Positions 22,318 through 53,100 of a DNA stretch of 64,000 nucleotides are shown here, piece by piece. The DNA is from Atherinomorus stipes. Taxonomy: Eukaryota > Chordata > Actinopteri > Atheriniformes > Atherinidae. The translations under genes were made by a program, and so were the position numbers. The stretch's first letter is position 1; each line of letters opens with the position of its first letter. The stretch spans positions 1-64,000 of the forward strand of contig JALJCO010013400.1 in the NCBI GenBank assembly GCA_023101725.1. Reading direction: 5' to 3'. The notes under the pieces were generated by a model, which was given only the letters and a program-made list of their open reading frames with translations, was not told the DNA's origin and did no database searches.

Positions 22318-22970
22318 CTTAAACGGGAAGTTTGGTTTTTTTTCAGTCTGGACCTGTTTTCTAGCATGAAATACGTTCATTTACTCACCCAGACAGTTTT
22401 GGTGCAACTTGAATTTCTTCTGGAGATATTTAGATCCACTCCAGATCAGCGTATGTCCGATATAATGGAGTGATGCCTGCACGCAGCCTCTGAATAAGGC
22501 ATTATCTGCCACAAACTCCTTCATTTCACCAATGTTTTGCTACGAAACATTAGTCGCACCCCCCGTGAGCTCTAAGCAGCTTTTTTGTGGTAATTCATCC
22601 TTATTTACAGACATTTTTACTGCAGCGGCTTTTATGACGTCACTATTATGCGACACCATAACAAGTAAATGTCTGTAAATAAGGACGAATCACCCAAAAA
22701 AGCCACTACGAGCTCACAGGGGGGTCCGACTAACGTTTCGTAGTAAAACATTGGTGAAATGAAGGAGTTTGTGGAGATAATGCCCAATTAAGAGGCTGCG
22801 CGTGGTTCCATCACTTCATTTTATATTGGACATATGCTGATCTGGAGTGGATCTAAATATCTCCAGAAGGAATTCAAGTTGCACCAAAACTGTCTGGGTG
22901 AGTAAACGAACATATTTCATGCTAGAAAATAGGTCCAGATTGAAAAAAAAAAACTAACTCCGCTTTAAAA
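22318..22970. mobile_element. foldback element with arms of about 300 bp
   Basis: Almost the whole element is two inverted arms. Left-arm words CTCACCCAGACAGTTTTGGT, GATCCACTCCAGATCAGC, TTCATTTCACCAATGTTTT and CTTATTTACAGACATTT reappear inverted in reverse order on the right. The loop is about 50 bp (22618-22665). Transcribed RNA would fold into a very long hairpin. Lies in the long first intron of supt3h (minus strand). Confidence 0.85.
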
Positions 22971-23394
22971 CTCAGCGTAGACACTGAGAAGAAACAATAA
23001 TAAGTAGGATAAACTGGTATAACGTTGGGTTTGGAACAGTGCAACATAATAACTTGCAGTCCCAGCAGACGCTGCTCATGATTTCCATCTTTCTTGCTTT
23101 TAGAATGACGATAAAGTCTGCCTGGTGGTGGTGGCTCACCACTTATGTCCAGCGGAAACACTGAAATGTGCTGTTAATGAAGTAAGAGCTCCTCTCCAGG
23201 AGTCTAAAGGGTTTGTCACAGTCTGTTACTGTATGACAGATGCAGCAGCTGCACAGGGGTCGTCTTTGTGGTAAAACACTTTCATGAGCAGAAATATCTC
23301 ATTTTTTTTGTTGCTGAATTGTTTTTTTCAAACCCTGTTTCTTACTTGATCACCACCTTTATCTGCTGTACTTGCGTAATATGAATTCACATAT

Positions 23395-23920
23395 ACCGTA
23401 TTTTTCAGACTATAAGTCGCTTTTTTTTTCATAGTTTGGCGGCTTGTGCGACTTCTAGAACAATGTGACTTTTATATGAAAATATATAGTTTAACATATT
23501 TTTCAGTATCAATTCATACTGACTGACATGAGCAAAGGAGTAAATATTACTGTCTAATGTCAAAAGAGGGCGCTATAGGCTTGTGACAACTAGATTTCTG
23601 CTCCAAAATAGCCTTTTCTCAGTGAGAGGAGTTCATTTTGGACGTCTGGCTGAACTGCCTGTGCGGTGCAACAAATCCTCAGAAAACATGTTTATCCTCC
23701 TTAGTTATGTTGTTTATGATCACTTACAGGCATTAACTTTGGAATTGGACTGATGGGTCATTTTTAGCAGTAACAAGTAGGATATGAAAAATCCGAAAAT
23801 CACAATATTTTAAATGAATAAATACGACTTATAGTCCAATGCGGCTAATATATGTTTTTTCCTGTTCATGATGCATTTTTTGACTGATGCAACTTATACT
23901 CAGGAGCAACTTCTAGTTGA
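23395..23920. mobile_element. dispersed repeat with ACTATAAGTCGC ends
   Basis: Starts ACCGTATTTTTCAGACTATA and carries inverted CGACTTATAGTC near 23824. This looks like a fish non-autonomous element I have seen before, but the family name is not certain. The right end is approximate. Confidence 0.5.
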
Positions 23921-24335
23921 ATAAATACATCAATTAAATGATCAATTAGACAATTAAATAAACTTAAAATGGAAAATATCAGTCATATATCAATACAGTC
24001 ATGATTTGTAAGATGCGCTCAGGAAGAAAATATGGAATTTGCCTTGTTCTAAAAGCCAAAATGTTTTATCTAAATTTAATGAGGAATATGTTTAGATTCA
24101 AACTGATCAATTCAGACTGGATCATCTTGGTCATTAGAAGCAAAATCTCAGAAATATTTAGTCTTTTTTTAAAAAAAAAATTGGAGTCAGGCTTACTTGT
24201 CCTCTATATCCTGCTTTGATATTTACAAATATAAATTTATTCCTTTAGTTTTCTTTTACACAATGTGAATATTTGCATGAGTTTAACATACAAAGTGAGC
24301 TTCAGCCCGTTTTATTTTAAAAGAACAGATTTTTA

Positions 24336-24906
24336 CTTTAAAGGGACACTGTGTAATCGGGAGCAGCTCCCTCGCTTTTTGTGATTCGCGTGAAACCGGG
24401 AGACCGACGACACCGCTGCATGTAGTTTCACCGGCCTTATGTGAAGACGTGGTCCGAGTTCAGTGACATCAGTCCACATGTTCGGTGATGGCGATGTCGT
24501 ATTGTTTTCCTGACCCATGTTTTCCGTCTTTCGCTCGGCTTTATTGATTAAATGCATCTGGTTTGTTCCAACGGCCGTCTGCCCGACTGCACGTGAACCC
24601 AGCATCAGTGAGACGCTAGTCTCTCCCTCGGACTTTTAAAGGCATTCCTCGAACTGAGCAGAAACTCCGGTGTGTCCGGTGAGTCGCTGTGTTTTTACCG
24701 TCACGCTTCTCCCGAACGAAAAACATGGCGATACGACATGGCAGCCTTCACCGAGCCGCCCCGCTCGAGTGTAAATGAACGATACGAACGGAATTTAGAA
24801 TTAGAGGAGCACTTCAGTTTGTTGATGGGAGTGATTACTGATTAATGAAAAACACTTAAAATAGTGGAATAAAACACAGGAGAACTTACACAATATCCCT
24901 TTAAAG
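24336..24906. mobile_element. MITE with CTTTAAAGGGA ends
   Basis: Left end CTTTAAAGGGACACTGTGTAA pairs with inverted right end CTTTAAAGGGATATTGTGTAA. The interior is CpG-rich and non-coding. Similar ends occur at 46943-47459. Confidence 0.75.
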
Positions 24907-25569
24907 GTCAGGAATTATTTTATACATCAGTTCTGTATTTATGAACAGAAGCGATTCTGTTAAACGAGATCATCATGGTGACATCATCGCATACTGATCA
25001 CTGGATCCTCAATCAAATTTAAATAATTTTGAAGCAGTTTGCGATATCAGAAAACAGTGATGATTGACAGCTCAGCAGCTTATCCTGTCTGCTTCCTCAT
25101 ACTCGCTGACTTGCAATGACATGGATTTAAAAAAGGAAATTGTCTCTGATGATGAGTAGCACTAACCAACATCCAGGAAGAGGAACGACCACCTATTTGA
25201 TCATTTACTTGAAATTAAATGATCTGTATAATTGAAACTGCCTAAAACTTCAAATCCATTCAAATTTGCATCTACATTCAAATGAAAAACTTCAATAAAA
25301 CTCCTCAAAGTCTCAGTCCAGGTGAACACAGAGCTTGCAAATGTTCCCACACACACTGAGGTCAAAAGGCCACACACACACACACGCACACACACTTTGA
25401 CCACAGTTTGGTCAAACCTCAATTTGCATCCACAGACCACTTCCATGATGGCGAGCTAAGCCAAACCCACATCCTGCAGCTCTTTCCTTCTCCCATCTCC
25501 TCCGTCTCTTTCTCCCCCCCCCCCACCACACACACACACCTGACAGGAACCACCTTCCCTCCTGAATCT

Positions 25570-25753
25570 GCGCTGTGATTGGCTGCCAGCAGCCATCAGT
25601 CATGCAGGTGAGAGCAGCTCTGGTTTGGGGTTGCGGGCAGGTTGGCCTCAGATTCGGAGGTCCAGCTCTCAGACAGAGCGCTGGTTTTAGGTTTTGGGGT
25701 TTCAGCCTCTCTGACCACCAACAACAACCTCTGCAGCCTGCACACCACTCAAG
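25570..25753 (+). promoter_or_regulatory. candidate distal (P1) runx2 5' UTR exon and promoter
   Basis: A strong donor CTCAAG|GTGAGA at 25753/25754 follows a non-repetitive stretch with an inverted CCAAT box (GATTGG near 25577). An acceptor AAACAG|GTTTCC at 26445/26446 lies 6 bp before the runx2 MASNS start codon. This would give a non-coding first exon spliced to the distal coding exon, as in RUNX1. Inference only. Confidence 0.35.
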
Positions 25754-26451
25754 GTGAGAACTTCACGCATGCACTTTTTACTTCTCAATGATACGAACAA
25801 GATTAATGTAACTAAAATAACTTTAACTTGAGCAAAAAGTGAAGATGCACGCTTTTACTTTTCTCTTTATCAATAATTTCTATGATTAAGTACAAAACTA
25901 TACGTTTTTCATTTTTCCTCCACAGAATATCTTTATTATTGGCTCATCTGCCGATTCGTCCTTTTACTGCTGAAAACTGTTCATTACTAATCCTTATTCA
26001 TGCTTGATTTTGATTTTAAAGCTCACACACATTCACCAAGTTACTGAATACAACGAAAAATTCAGGAAATTACTCAGATTTAAAGCTAAAAGTGTCTTTT
26101 CCCCCTTTCTTGTTCTAAAGCCAGCTTTACCCTTCCCAATACCCACCATTACTGGTACTTTGCCACTGCTCTGGGTTTATTTGAGTGTTTTTTTTATTTA
26201 TTTATTTATACATCTACTGTTCTCTCTAAAATCAACAACAAAATCTAGACCAAAAATTTAATGTTGGAAGTTAAAAATGACCATTTTATTGTCTGATTGT
26301 TTTAAATCTTACTCAAAATGTAAATAAAATGAAAAGTGAAAAAGATATTGACAAATTAAGTCTGACTAGTAAAGAGTGTTTATAACTAATTGGGTCAAAG
26401 TAAAATGTTGAGGACGATTTTAAAATGTCTGTATTTGTTAAACAGGTTTCC

Positions 26452-33269
<6,818 letters not shown>

Positions 33270-33942
33270 TGATTGGATGTGTACAGTTATCTCTGATTAA
33301 CTTGAATATTTATCCAGTTTTATTTTGTTTTCACCTTCTTATAAAAAGAAGTGACTGAATGCTTGGTTTGTTTGTCTACTTTGATGTCTGTCTGGTTTTT
33401 TTTTTATTATTGAAAACAGTTTGTAATTTTACATTCAGAAATAAGTAACGAAAAAATCGTGTAGCAACTTTTTTTTTTTTTTCCAATACATTCTGAGTTT
33501 AATTCTCACTGAGAACATACCAACTGCTGTACAATATACTTTCATTGACATGGTTCAACCTGCTTACTAATCTTTAAACATATTTTGAACAAATGCTGAA
33601 AACGTTTATGAATGCATAAATAATTCATAAAATGTAAGGAACACAAAATAAGTACAGCAAAATGACCACCAAAACAAAAATGGAGACATGAATCTGCCAA
33701 ACTCCAGTCCTGGAACTATCAATAATAAATAAAAAAATAAAATAAAATCTGCAAACCTACTCATATTTTAAATATTTTTAAAAAAGAGAAATTAAGCGAT
33801 TTGCTTGAATCAGACCAACAATGCTGCTACATGTCGGAGTTTCCAGTCATATGAAACTAAAGCTATGAGATCGCTTTATTGAGTTCATGCAAACTCAATT
33901 GCTGATTGGCTGTTATTGCTGCAGTGGGCGTGGCTTCAGGCC
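33270..33942. other. runx2 / fstl1 convergent intergenic gap
   Basis: The two genes end tail to tail about 670 bp apart. The gap is AT-rich with T runs. TTTATT at about 33875 is a possible minus-strand polyadenylation signal for fstl1. No gene found. Confidence 0.5.
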
Positions 33943-46067
<12,125 letters not shown>

Positions 46068-46599
46068 CTGAACAGAAGAAGAAAGATTATCAGAATATAA
46101 TAATAAGAAAACTGCTGTAATCACTGCAAATGCTACAACTGCCACAGTTAATGATGATGATGGACTTGCCTTAAATCATGAGTCTTGCTCTTACCAACCA
46201 GTCAGGATTTAAACAGCCTGTAAGAACCAGTCGGTCAGCATGGATCTTTGTAGCGGGGTAGTTTTAATCCAGTGATCTGAGAAACCATCTGCTCTGCAGA
46301 GGAGCAACATCTGAGTTAGGATAAAGAAGGAAAGAGGCGGAGAGAGAAGAGGAGGAGGAGAAAGAGGAAGGCTCTCCCTCGGAGCCACCCCTGCTTTGAC
46401 TGGTGGCTGTCCTGGTTTAGGCATTCAGGCCCAGTATCCAGCCTTACGGTGGTGGCGTAGGGCCTGTCCGCCGTGAGTGGGGGTGGCTCTTGGGGTGGAT
46501 GGACCCCTTGGATATTGTTTCATCACCTGGCACCAAGCCATGTTTCTTTCTTTAAACTGTTATTCTGTGACAAGGTGGTTTTTAAAAGGGCTAATGGTG

Positions 46600-46745
46600 T
46601 GTGTGTGAGAGTCTGTTTTGAGTTTATCCATAGTGTTTTGATGTAAATTGTTTTAATATGTGAAGCACTTTGTATTGTTTTTATGCATGAAAAGTCCTAT
46701 ATAAATAAAGTTGATTTGATTTGATTTGATTTTGATTTGATGAGG
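46600..46745 (+). mobile_element. 3' tail of a non-LTR retrotransposon
   Basis: GAAGCACTTTGTATTG, then CCTATATAAATAAAGTTGATTT and a TTTGA-type tail repeat at 46700-46740, typical of the 3' end of fish LINEs. A similar weaker tail occurs at 47600-47640. The 5' part (46435-46600) may belong to the same element. Confidence 0.55.
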
Positions 46746-46942
46746 GGACAGAAAGAAGACCAGCTGTCCAGTTATTCTGGAGGAAAATGCTGCTGACGTG
46801 TTCAGACTGTTTCAAATAGAAAGATTACATACTATAAACCTGTGCATCCAGAATAATTTACAGAGAATAGTACATTCAAAGTGAACGTTAAACATTATTG
46901 TAAACAATAATAATAAGTAATGTGGAACCTGCAATTAGATTT

Positions 46943-47459
46943 CTTAAAGGTACAGTGTGTAAGAAATACTGAAATCTAGTGGTAAAGATGAGTATTTAAA
47001 AGAAAAGGTGTTTTCTTTTAAATTACTTCATATTCCAAGCACTATTGTGAATGTACGGTGGCTGTTTGTGGACAAAATTCTCCCAGACACAAAGATGTTT
47101 TCATCTGTGAGTGGATCCAGTGGTCTGAGGTGTAGCTATGACTGTACTATGAGTAATTGTGATGCCTTTTAAATCATTACTCATCCCAAACAGTGCTCTA
47201 ACTCGCATTAAACAAAGCTGGTACAGCAGTTTTAAAGTTCAGAGGTTTCTCACTTCACTCACTTCGTTTTGTCCATTTAGAAACACATTCGTAAAAATAG
47301 CGGCACAAATATGGCAGCCTCCATGTATGTCCACCCCCAGCAAGTAGATAAAAATAAGAAAATAAACATAACAGCTCATTTATTGAAGCGATTACTCATC
47401 AATAGAAACACAGTTTGCCATTGACCTTTGTTTGTTTTTTTACACACTGTACCTTTAAG
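46943..47459. mobile_element. MITE with CTTAAAGGTACAGTGTGTAA ends
   Basis: Left end and inverted right end share CTTAAAGGTACAGTGTGTAA almost perfectly. The interior is non-coding. Confidence 0.8.
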
Positions 47460-48507
47460 TGGTTGTACACTGGGTGTATCATTCATTCACACCTGCAGTG
47501 GTAAACATCTGTTCTTACTGGCCTTTGATACTAGCAAAATTAACTTAACCTTTCTTTGTGATTGATTTGTTCTTCCTTTTACTTTATCAACTTCAATTGT
47601 TTTTAAATGTGCTACATAAATGAATTGAGTTGAATTGATCATATAACATAAAAAGACTAGTTCATTGGGGCCATCTAGTGGATCATCAGCAGTCTGAGGG
47701 TGTGTTGTGTGTGAAGCAGTAAAATGAAACTAAGACAGAGAGGACAATGACTGAACTTCGCTGGAAGGTTTCATGCACACAGAAACTCTCTCGTGTTTTC
47801 TTGTGGTAGAGCCACACAGGTAAGATTAAGTAAGCAGAAACAAACATGTTTTAAAATTTAGATGATGTAAATTACGATTACATAATTCTCCCAAGTATGT
47901 AATTTTAGAGTGGAAGAAAAAACCACACATGCCTGGGCGTTTGCTTCCCCATTTTACTGTTCAAAATGACTAAGCTCACATTTAAAAGACGTCTGTTTCA
48001 GCTTAACTTGTTCAAACTTGCCTTCGTAACTGCACTGGATTAAACAAACAACGACAGTTCTGTTGCAACACAAACTTTTTAAAGTTTGAGGTGTTCAAAA
48101 GTTCAACCATCGGACAAAAAGTTCTAAGAGTTTTTGAGTTACTTTTTGTCTGCAGTGATTAACTGACAACTGGAAAAAGGATCAGAAATGCCTCTCAGAT
48201 TATGGTAATAATAAGAATAATGGATTAGATTTATAAAGTGCTTTACACTGAATCCATTATGGTGGTGGTAAGCTACATGTGTAGCCACAGCTGTCCTGAG
48301 GCAGACTGATGGAAACATGGCAGCCAGTCTGCACAAACTGCCTCTCCGGTCACCTCTGATTGGAGATTTCCTTCATATACAATTTATTTCCGGAATATAA
48401 AGAAGTTCTCGATAAGCCGTACAAGAGTTTCTTACCCCTCCAGCACCGTTGTTTCTTTTTTGTTTACTTTTATACATTTTCCCCTCTCCTCCTCCTCTTG
48501 TGAAATA
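47460..48507. other. intergenic sequence upstream of the NLR gene
   Basis: A donor-like CACACAG|GTAAGA at 47820/47821 could end a non-coding first NLR exon, since the CARD exon has an acceptor at about 50139. At 48190-48360 there is dispersed-repeat-like sequence (GTGGTAAGCTACATGTGTAG). No coding exon found. Confidence 0.35.
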
Positions 48508-49457
48508 CAGTGGATACGGATAGTTTAAGGGGGAGAGATTCAGACCCCTTTAAACTTCATTGCAGCCAGTTGCTAAAATCAAAAAAGTTCATTTTATTTT
48601 TTATTAATGGACACTCAGCAACCCATCTTGACAGAAAAAAACAGAAATGTAGAAATTTTTGCAAATTTATAAAAAAAGAAAAACTGAAATATTATATGGT
48701 CAAACATATTTAGACCCTTTGGAGTGACAGTCATATTTAACTTAAAGGCTGTCCATTTCTTCTGATTCTCCTTGAGATGGTTCGACTCCTTCATTGGAGT
48801 ACAGCTGAGTTCAATTAAACTGATTGGACTTGATTAGGAAAGGCATGCACCTGCCTATATAAGACCTTACAGCTCACAGTGCATGTCTGAGATAAATAAG
48901 AATCGTGAGGTTGAAGGAACTGGAGCTCAGACTGGGCTGAAGGTTCACCTTCCAACAAGACAATGACCCTCAGCACACAGCTAAAATAACAAAGGAGTGG
49001 CTTCAGAACAACTCTGGGACCATTCTTTACTGGCCCAGCCAGATCCCTGACTTAAACCCAATTGAGCATCTCTGGAGAGACTTGAAAATGGCTGTCCACC
49101 ACTGTTCAGCATCCAGAACTGGAGAGGATCTGTAAGGAAGAATGGCAGAAGATCCCAAAATCCAGGTGTGAAAAACTTGTTGCATCATTCCCAGGAAGAC
49201 TCATGGCTGTACTTGCTCAAGAGGGTGCTTCTACTCAGTACTGAGCAAAGGGCCTGAATACTTATGACCATTTGATATTTCAGTTTTTCTTTATTAATGA
49301 ATTTGCGAAAAATTCTACATTTCTGTTATTCTTCTGTCCAGATGGGGTGCTGAGTGTACAATAATGAGAAAAAAATTGACTTTTTTGATTTGTCAAATGG
49401 CTGCAATGACAAAAAGTGTGAAAAGTTTAAAGGGGTCAGAATACTTTCCATCCCCAC

Positions 49458-49459
<2 letters not shown>
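48508..49459 (+). mobile_element. internally deleted Tc1-like element
   Basis: Left end CAGTGGATACGGATAG with CAGACCCCTTTAAACTT pairs with the inverted right end (CAGTGGGGATGGAAAG, CTGACCCCTTTAAACTT). Inside, from about 48955, are decayed transposase C-terminal words (AAGACAATGACCCTCAGCAC, GAGCATCTCTGGAGAGACTT). The N-terminal half is missing. Confidence 0.8.

Positions 49460-49463
<4 letters not shown>

Positions 49464-49508
<45 letters not shown>
49464..49508. repeat. (AT)n microsatellite
   Basis: Short AT run between two Tc1 relics. Confidence 0.9.
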
Positions 49509-49512
<4 letters not shown>

Positions 49513-49522
49513 TGTATATACA

Positions 49523-49735
49523 CAGTTGTGTGAAAAAGTGTTTGCCCCCTTCCTGATTTCTTACTTTTTGCATATTTATCACACTTAAATGTTTCAGATC
49601 ATCAAATGTGAGACAAAGATAACACAAGTAAACAGAAAATTCAGTTTTTAAATAAAGATTTTTATTTTTGAGGGGGGGGAGAATCCAAACTTCCATGGCC
49701 CCGCGTGAAAAAGTGGTTGCCCAAATGCCAAATCT
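49523..49735 (+). mobile_element. Tc1 left-end fragment
   Basis: CAGTTGTGTGAAAAAGTG and the following sequence match the left terminal repeat of the element at 41756-43827. No right end is present. Confidence 0.75.
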
Positions 49736-50183
49736 GATTGTAGTCCAACGCAGATCCACTGAGTTATAAACTCAGAGCTCATCATCAGAACACAAGTTGA
49801 TAAAATAAATTAAAAACTGTATCGTTGGATGTTGGATACGTTTTTCTCATGGTTCAATACAACATAATAAGCATGGCAACAATACAGTTGTATAAGTTGC
49901 ATTCAGACGTTTAGAAAAGCCTAAATATTTAATATATGAAAGTTACAGAGCGTTTTTTTGGTTTTTTTTGGCAAATAGCCCTAATTTTTGTGAGCATTGT
50001 GCATGATGTGAACTTTTGGTCCCCCACAAGTACAAAGGAATGAGCAGTGTAGGTCAAATATTACCTAAAGTAAAGTAATTTAGACTAAATGTGTTGAGCA
50101 CATGAGATGTCTTTTTAAATCTGATGTTTCTCTCTCCAGATCAGTGAAACTGGGAGTATGTGCAGGACATACAGACAGAGGTC

Positions 50184-53100
50184 ATGGCCTGCACAGCCCA
50201 GTCTGCCTTGGATTACGTCAGGAATGCCAGAGTCCACCTTGTGAGAGAATTATCCAGTCTTTCTGTGATTCTGGAGAACTTGTATCAGCAAAGAGTTCTT
50301 ACTGATGAAGAAGTCAGCAAAATACAGGCAGAGAAAGACGACTATGACAAAACCAGAACGATGCTGGACTTTGTCACAGTCAAAGGAGAAGCAGCCTGCT
50401 ACGAGTTCCTCAAGATTCTTGACATGACAAGGAAGAGGACGTTAGGGAGGCCACGGCTTCTTTACGAGAGCAAAAGTGAAGTTTCCATCAAGGACGAGAG
50501 ATTTGACCTGCATCACTGGATCAGCTGCTTTTCTTTTAAGGAAGATACAGAAATGGAACCTGCCTCCACAAACTATCTGCAAGGTATTTTCAGTCAAAGG
50601 CTAATTGACAATGTGCCAATATTTATATAAAGCCACTCATTTTGATTTTTCACCTTCTGTGCATAAAAATTACATTCAGTTCTTTACAGCGGCTTTATTT
50701 GAATTTGTTTCAGGACCAAGGCCGTGCCACAGATATCAGACGAAGCTCAAATCAAAAGCACAGAAAAAATGTATTGATTTTTGGAAGATGAGTAAAAAGC
50801 TTTTTGGAGAAAACAAGAAGCCTGATCTGTCTTACACTGCACTTGTATTAGATGCAAAAGGGACCATTGCTCCATCAAAAATAAAGAAATTTAAGATCAA
50901 GAAAAGTAAGATGAGCCGTACTAAAAAGCTCAGGACCTACATCCCAGAGGACAACCAGCAAATCTCCCCTGGGGACCTACTGAAAACAAATAAGAACATC
51001 CTCCTGGTTGGGAAACCTGGGATTGGAAAGACAGCGCTGACTCATGAAATGTTAAAACTTTGGTCGGAGCGAGATGGCACGGAGCTTGATTATTTTTTTT
51101 ACTTTGACACGAGGGTAACAACACAAATCGCATCAACCCTGAGCTTAGATAATCTTCTCTTCGGTCTGTACAGTGAACCAGATGAAGGCAAAGATGAGGT
51201 CCTACAGGATATCAAGAGGAACTCCGATAACGTCACAATCATTTTTGATGGAATCACAGATCTCTCTTCACCAGTTGTCCAAAGACTCATAGAAAAAGAC
51301 CTTCTACCTAATGCAAAGATCCTCATAACATGCAGACCAGATGATGAAGATGCCTTCTTCTCTCCAGACGAGTGTCTCAGAGTTGAGGTGAAAGGCTTTA
51401 GCGAGCAAACTATAAAAGCATACATGTCTGCAAGGCTGGGGGAGGATCAGGAGAAGGTTTTGAGCAGCGTGGAGTTGTTGACTCTTTGTCACGTTCCCAT
51501 GTATGCACTGATGGTGGCTGCCTGCTTTTCATTCGAAATCTCAAAACAGCCCAGAACTATCACAGAAATTTACATCAATATTGTCCGTTTCTGCCTTCAG
51601 ACAAACACCAACAAAACAAATTCAACCATCGAATCCAAGAGGAAGGAGATCCTGTCTCTGGCTGATGTTGCTTTTCATGCAACTCAAAGTAAAACTGTGA
51701 ACTTGGAGAAGCTGTCCTGTAAAGACATCTGCATCCTTTCCTTCTTGAAACCTCTTATTTTCAGAGCTGACTTGACAGAAACAATAACTACACATGCATT
51801 TCTCCACTACACAGTGCAGGAGTTTTTTGCGGCCTTGTGGCTTCTGACGAAGCCCAATGAAATCCGGCACATTTTCCAGCAGTGCCTCACTGACGAGATG
51901 AAACACATGAAACTTCTGATCCCTTTCATGTGTCGATTGTTGAATGAGAGGAGTCCCAGTTTGATGAGCCACCTGATTCCAGCTGAGACGCTCAACAAAA
52001 CATCTAAATGGTTCTTTCAGGAAATGATAAACACATTTTTTACTCATTCGTGTAAGCAGGGTGTGGCTGATACTGAGGACAACGGGCTCGATGTCAGCAC
52101 GCTGTTTTTATGTCAGTGTTTGTACGAGTCCCAGTGTCCTGAAGCGTGTGTCTACCTCCTGGACAAACTGGACTTCTGTCTTGACCTCAGTGGAGAGAAT
52201 CTGGATCCCTACAGTTGTTGTGCTGTGGCCTATGTGGTCACCCAGTCTCAGGAAAAGAAAATATGTCTGAACCTTGAGGATGTGACGGTATCAGAACAAG
52301 GAATGAGACGACTTTCTGGATGTCTGGAAAACATCAATAGGTAGGAGACAATATGTTTTACTGTCAGGTTGTAACTAGGGATGTCCTGATACCACTTTTT
52401 TGCCGACCAAGTACGAGTACTTGCATTTAAGTACTTGCCGATACCGAGTACCGATCCAAGTACCTAATAGGGATGTAACAATATGAAAATTGAATATCAC
52501 GATTATTGTGACCAAAATGATCACGGTTATCATTTTTATCACGGTATTATAAAAATACCCCCAAGCATCTTGAAAAATATCCAAAATGGGTCTAAATGTC
52601 TACTTGGTTCTTTTTAAAGGGGGAAAAATCTCTGTCCATGTGGGTGCCTTTGTTGCCTTCCACCATGTTTTCATGAATTGAACATTGCAAACTGTGACTG
52701 CTACTGCTTTTCAAGCCAATGAGCAGCATCACTGGGAATTTTTCAAAGTGCAGTAATCAGTCACGGTTTTAACGATAATTTAAGTTTGAAACGGTATTAC
52801 TAATCATTGGGAATTTTTTCACGGTTAACCATTTTTCCGGTAATCGTTACATCCCTAGTACCTAATTAATGGGGATAAGTGAAATAAATGAAAGGCGTTT
52901 CTTTTCTTTTCTTTCTTTTTTTTGGGTTATTTGTCTTAAATAAAGAGAAGCATCTCTGCATGCTCAGGTGTGATGCAGGCATGTTTGTTTGTTGCAGGCA
53001 ATGACTGTTCGACCCACAGCCTCCGGAGCTCGTGTGTCGGTCGAGACACCGGGCAGGAGATGCCAGATCATGTCTGTGACAGCACATCGCTGTGAAAGCA

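Noticed and set aside
46209..46424. A minus-strand proline-rich frame upstream of fstl1
   Set aside because: Probably fstl1 5' flank. The real signal peptide is at 46067-45993 with a correct donor, and this frame does not join it.
51099..52047. Minus-strand frames opposite the NACHT exon
   Set aside because: Shadows of the strong + strand NACHT exon; no domain recognised in them.
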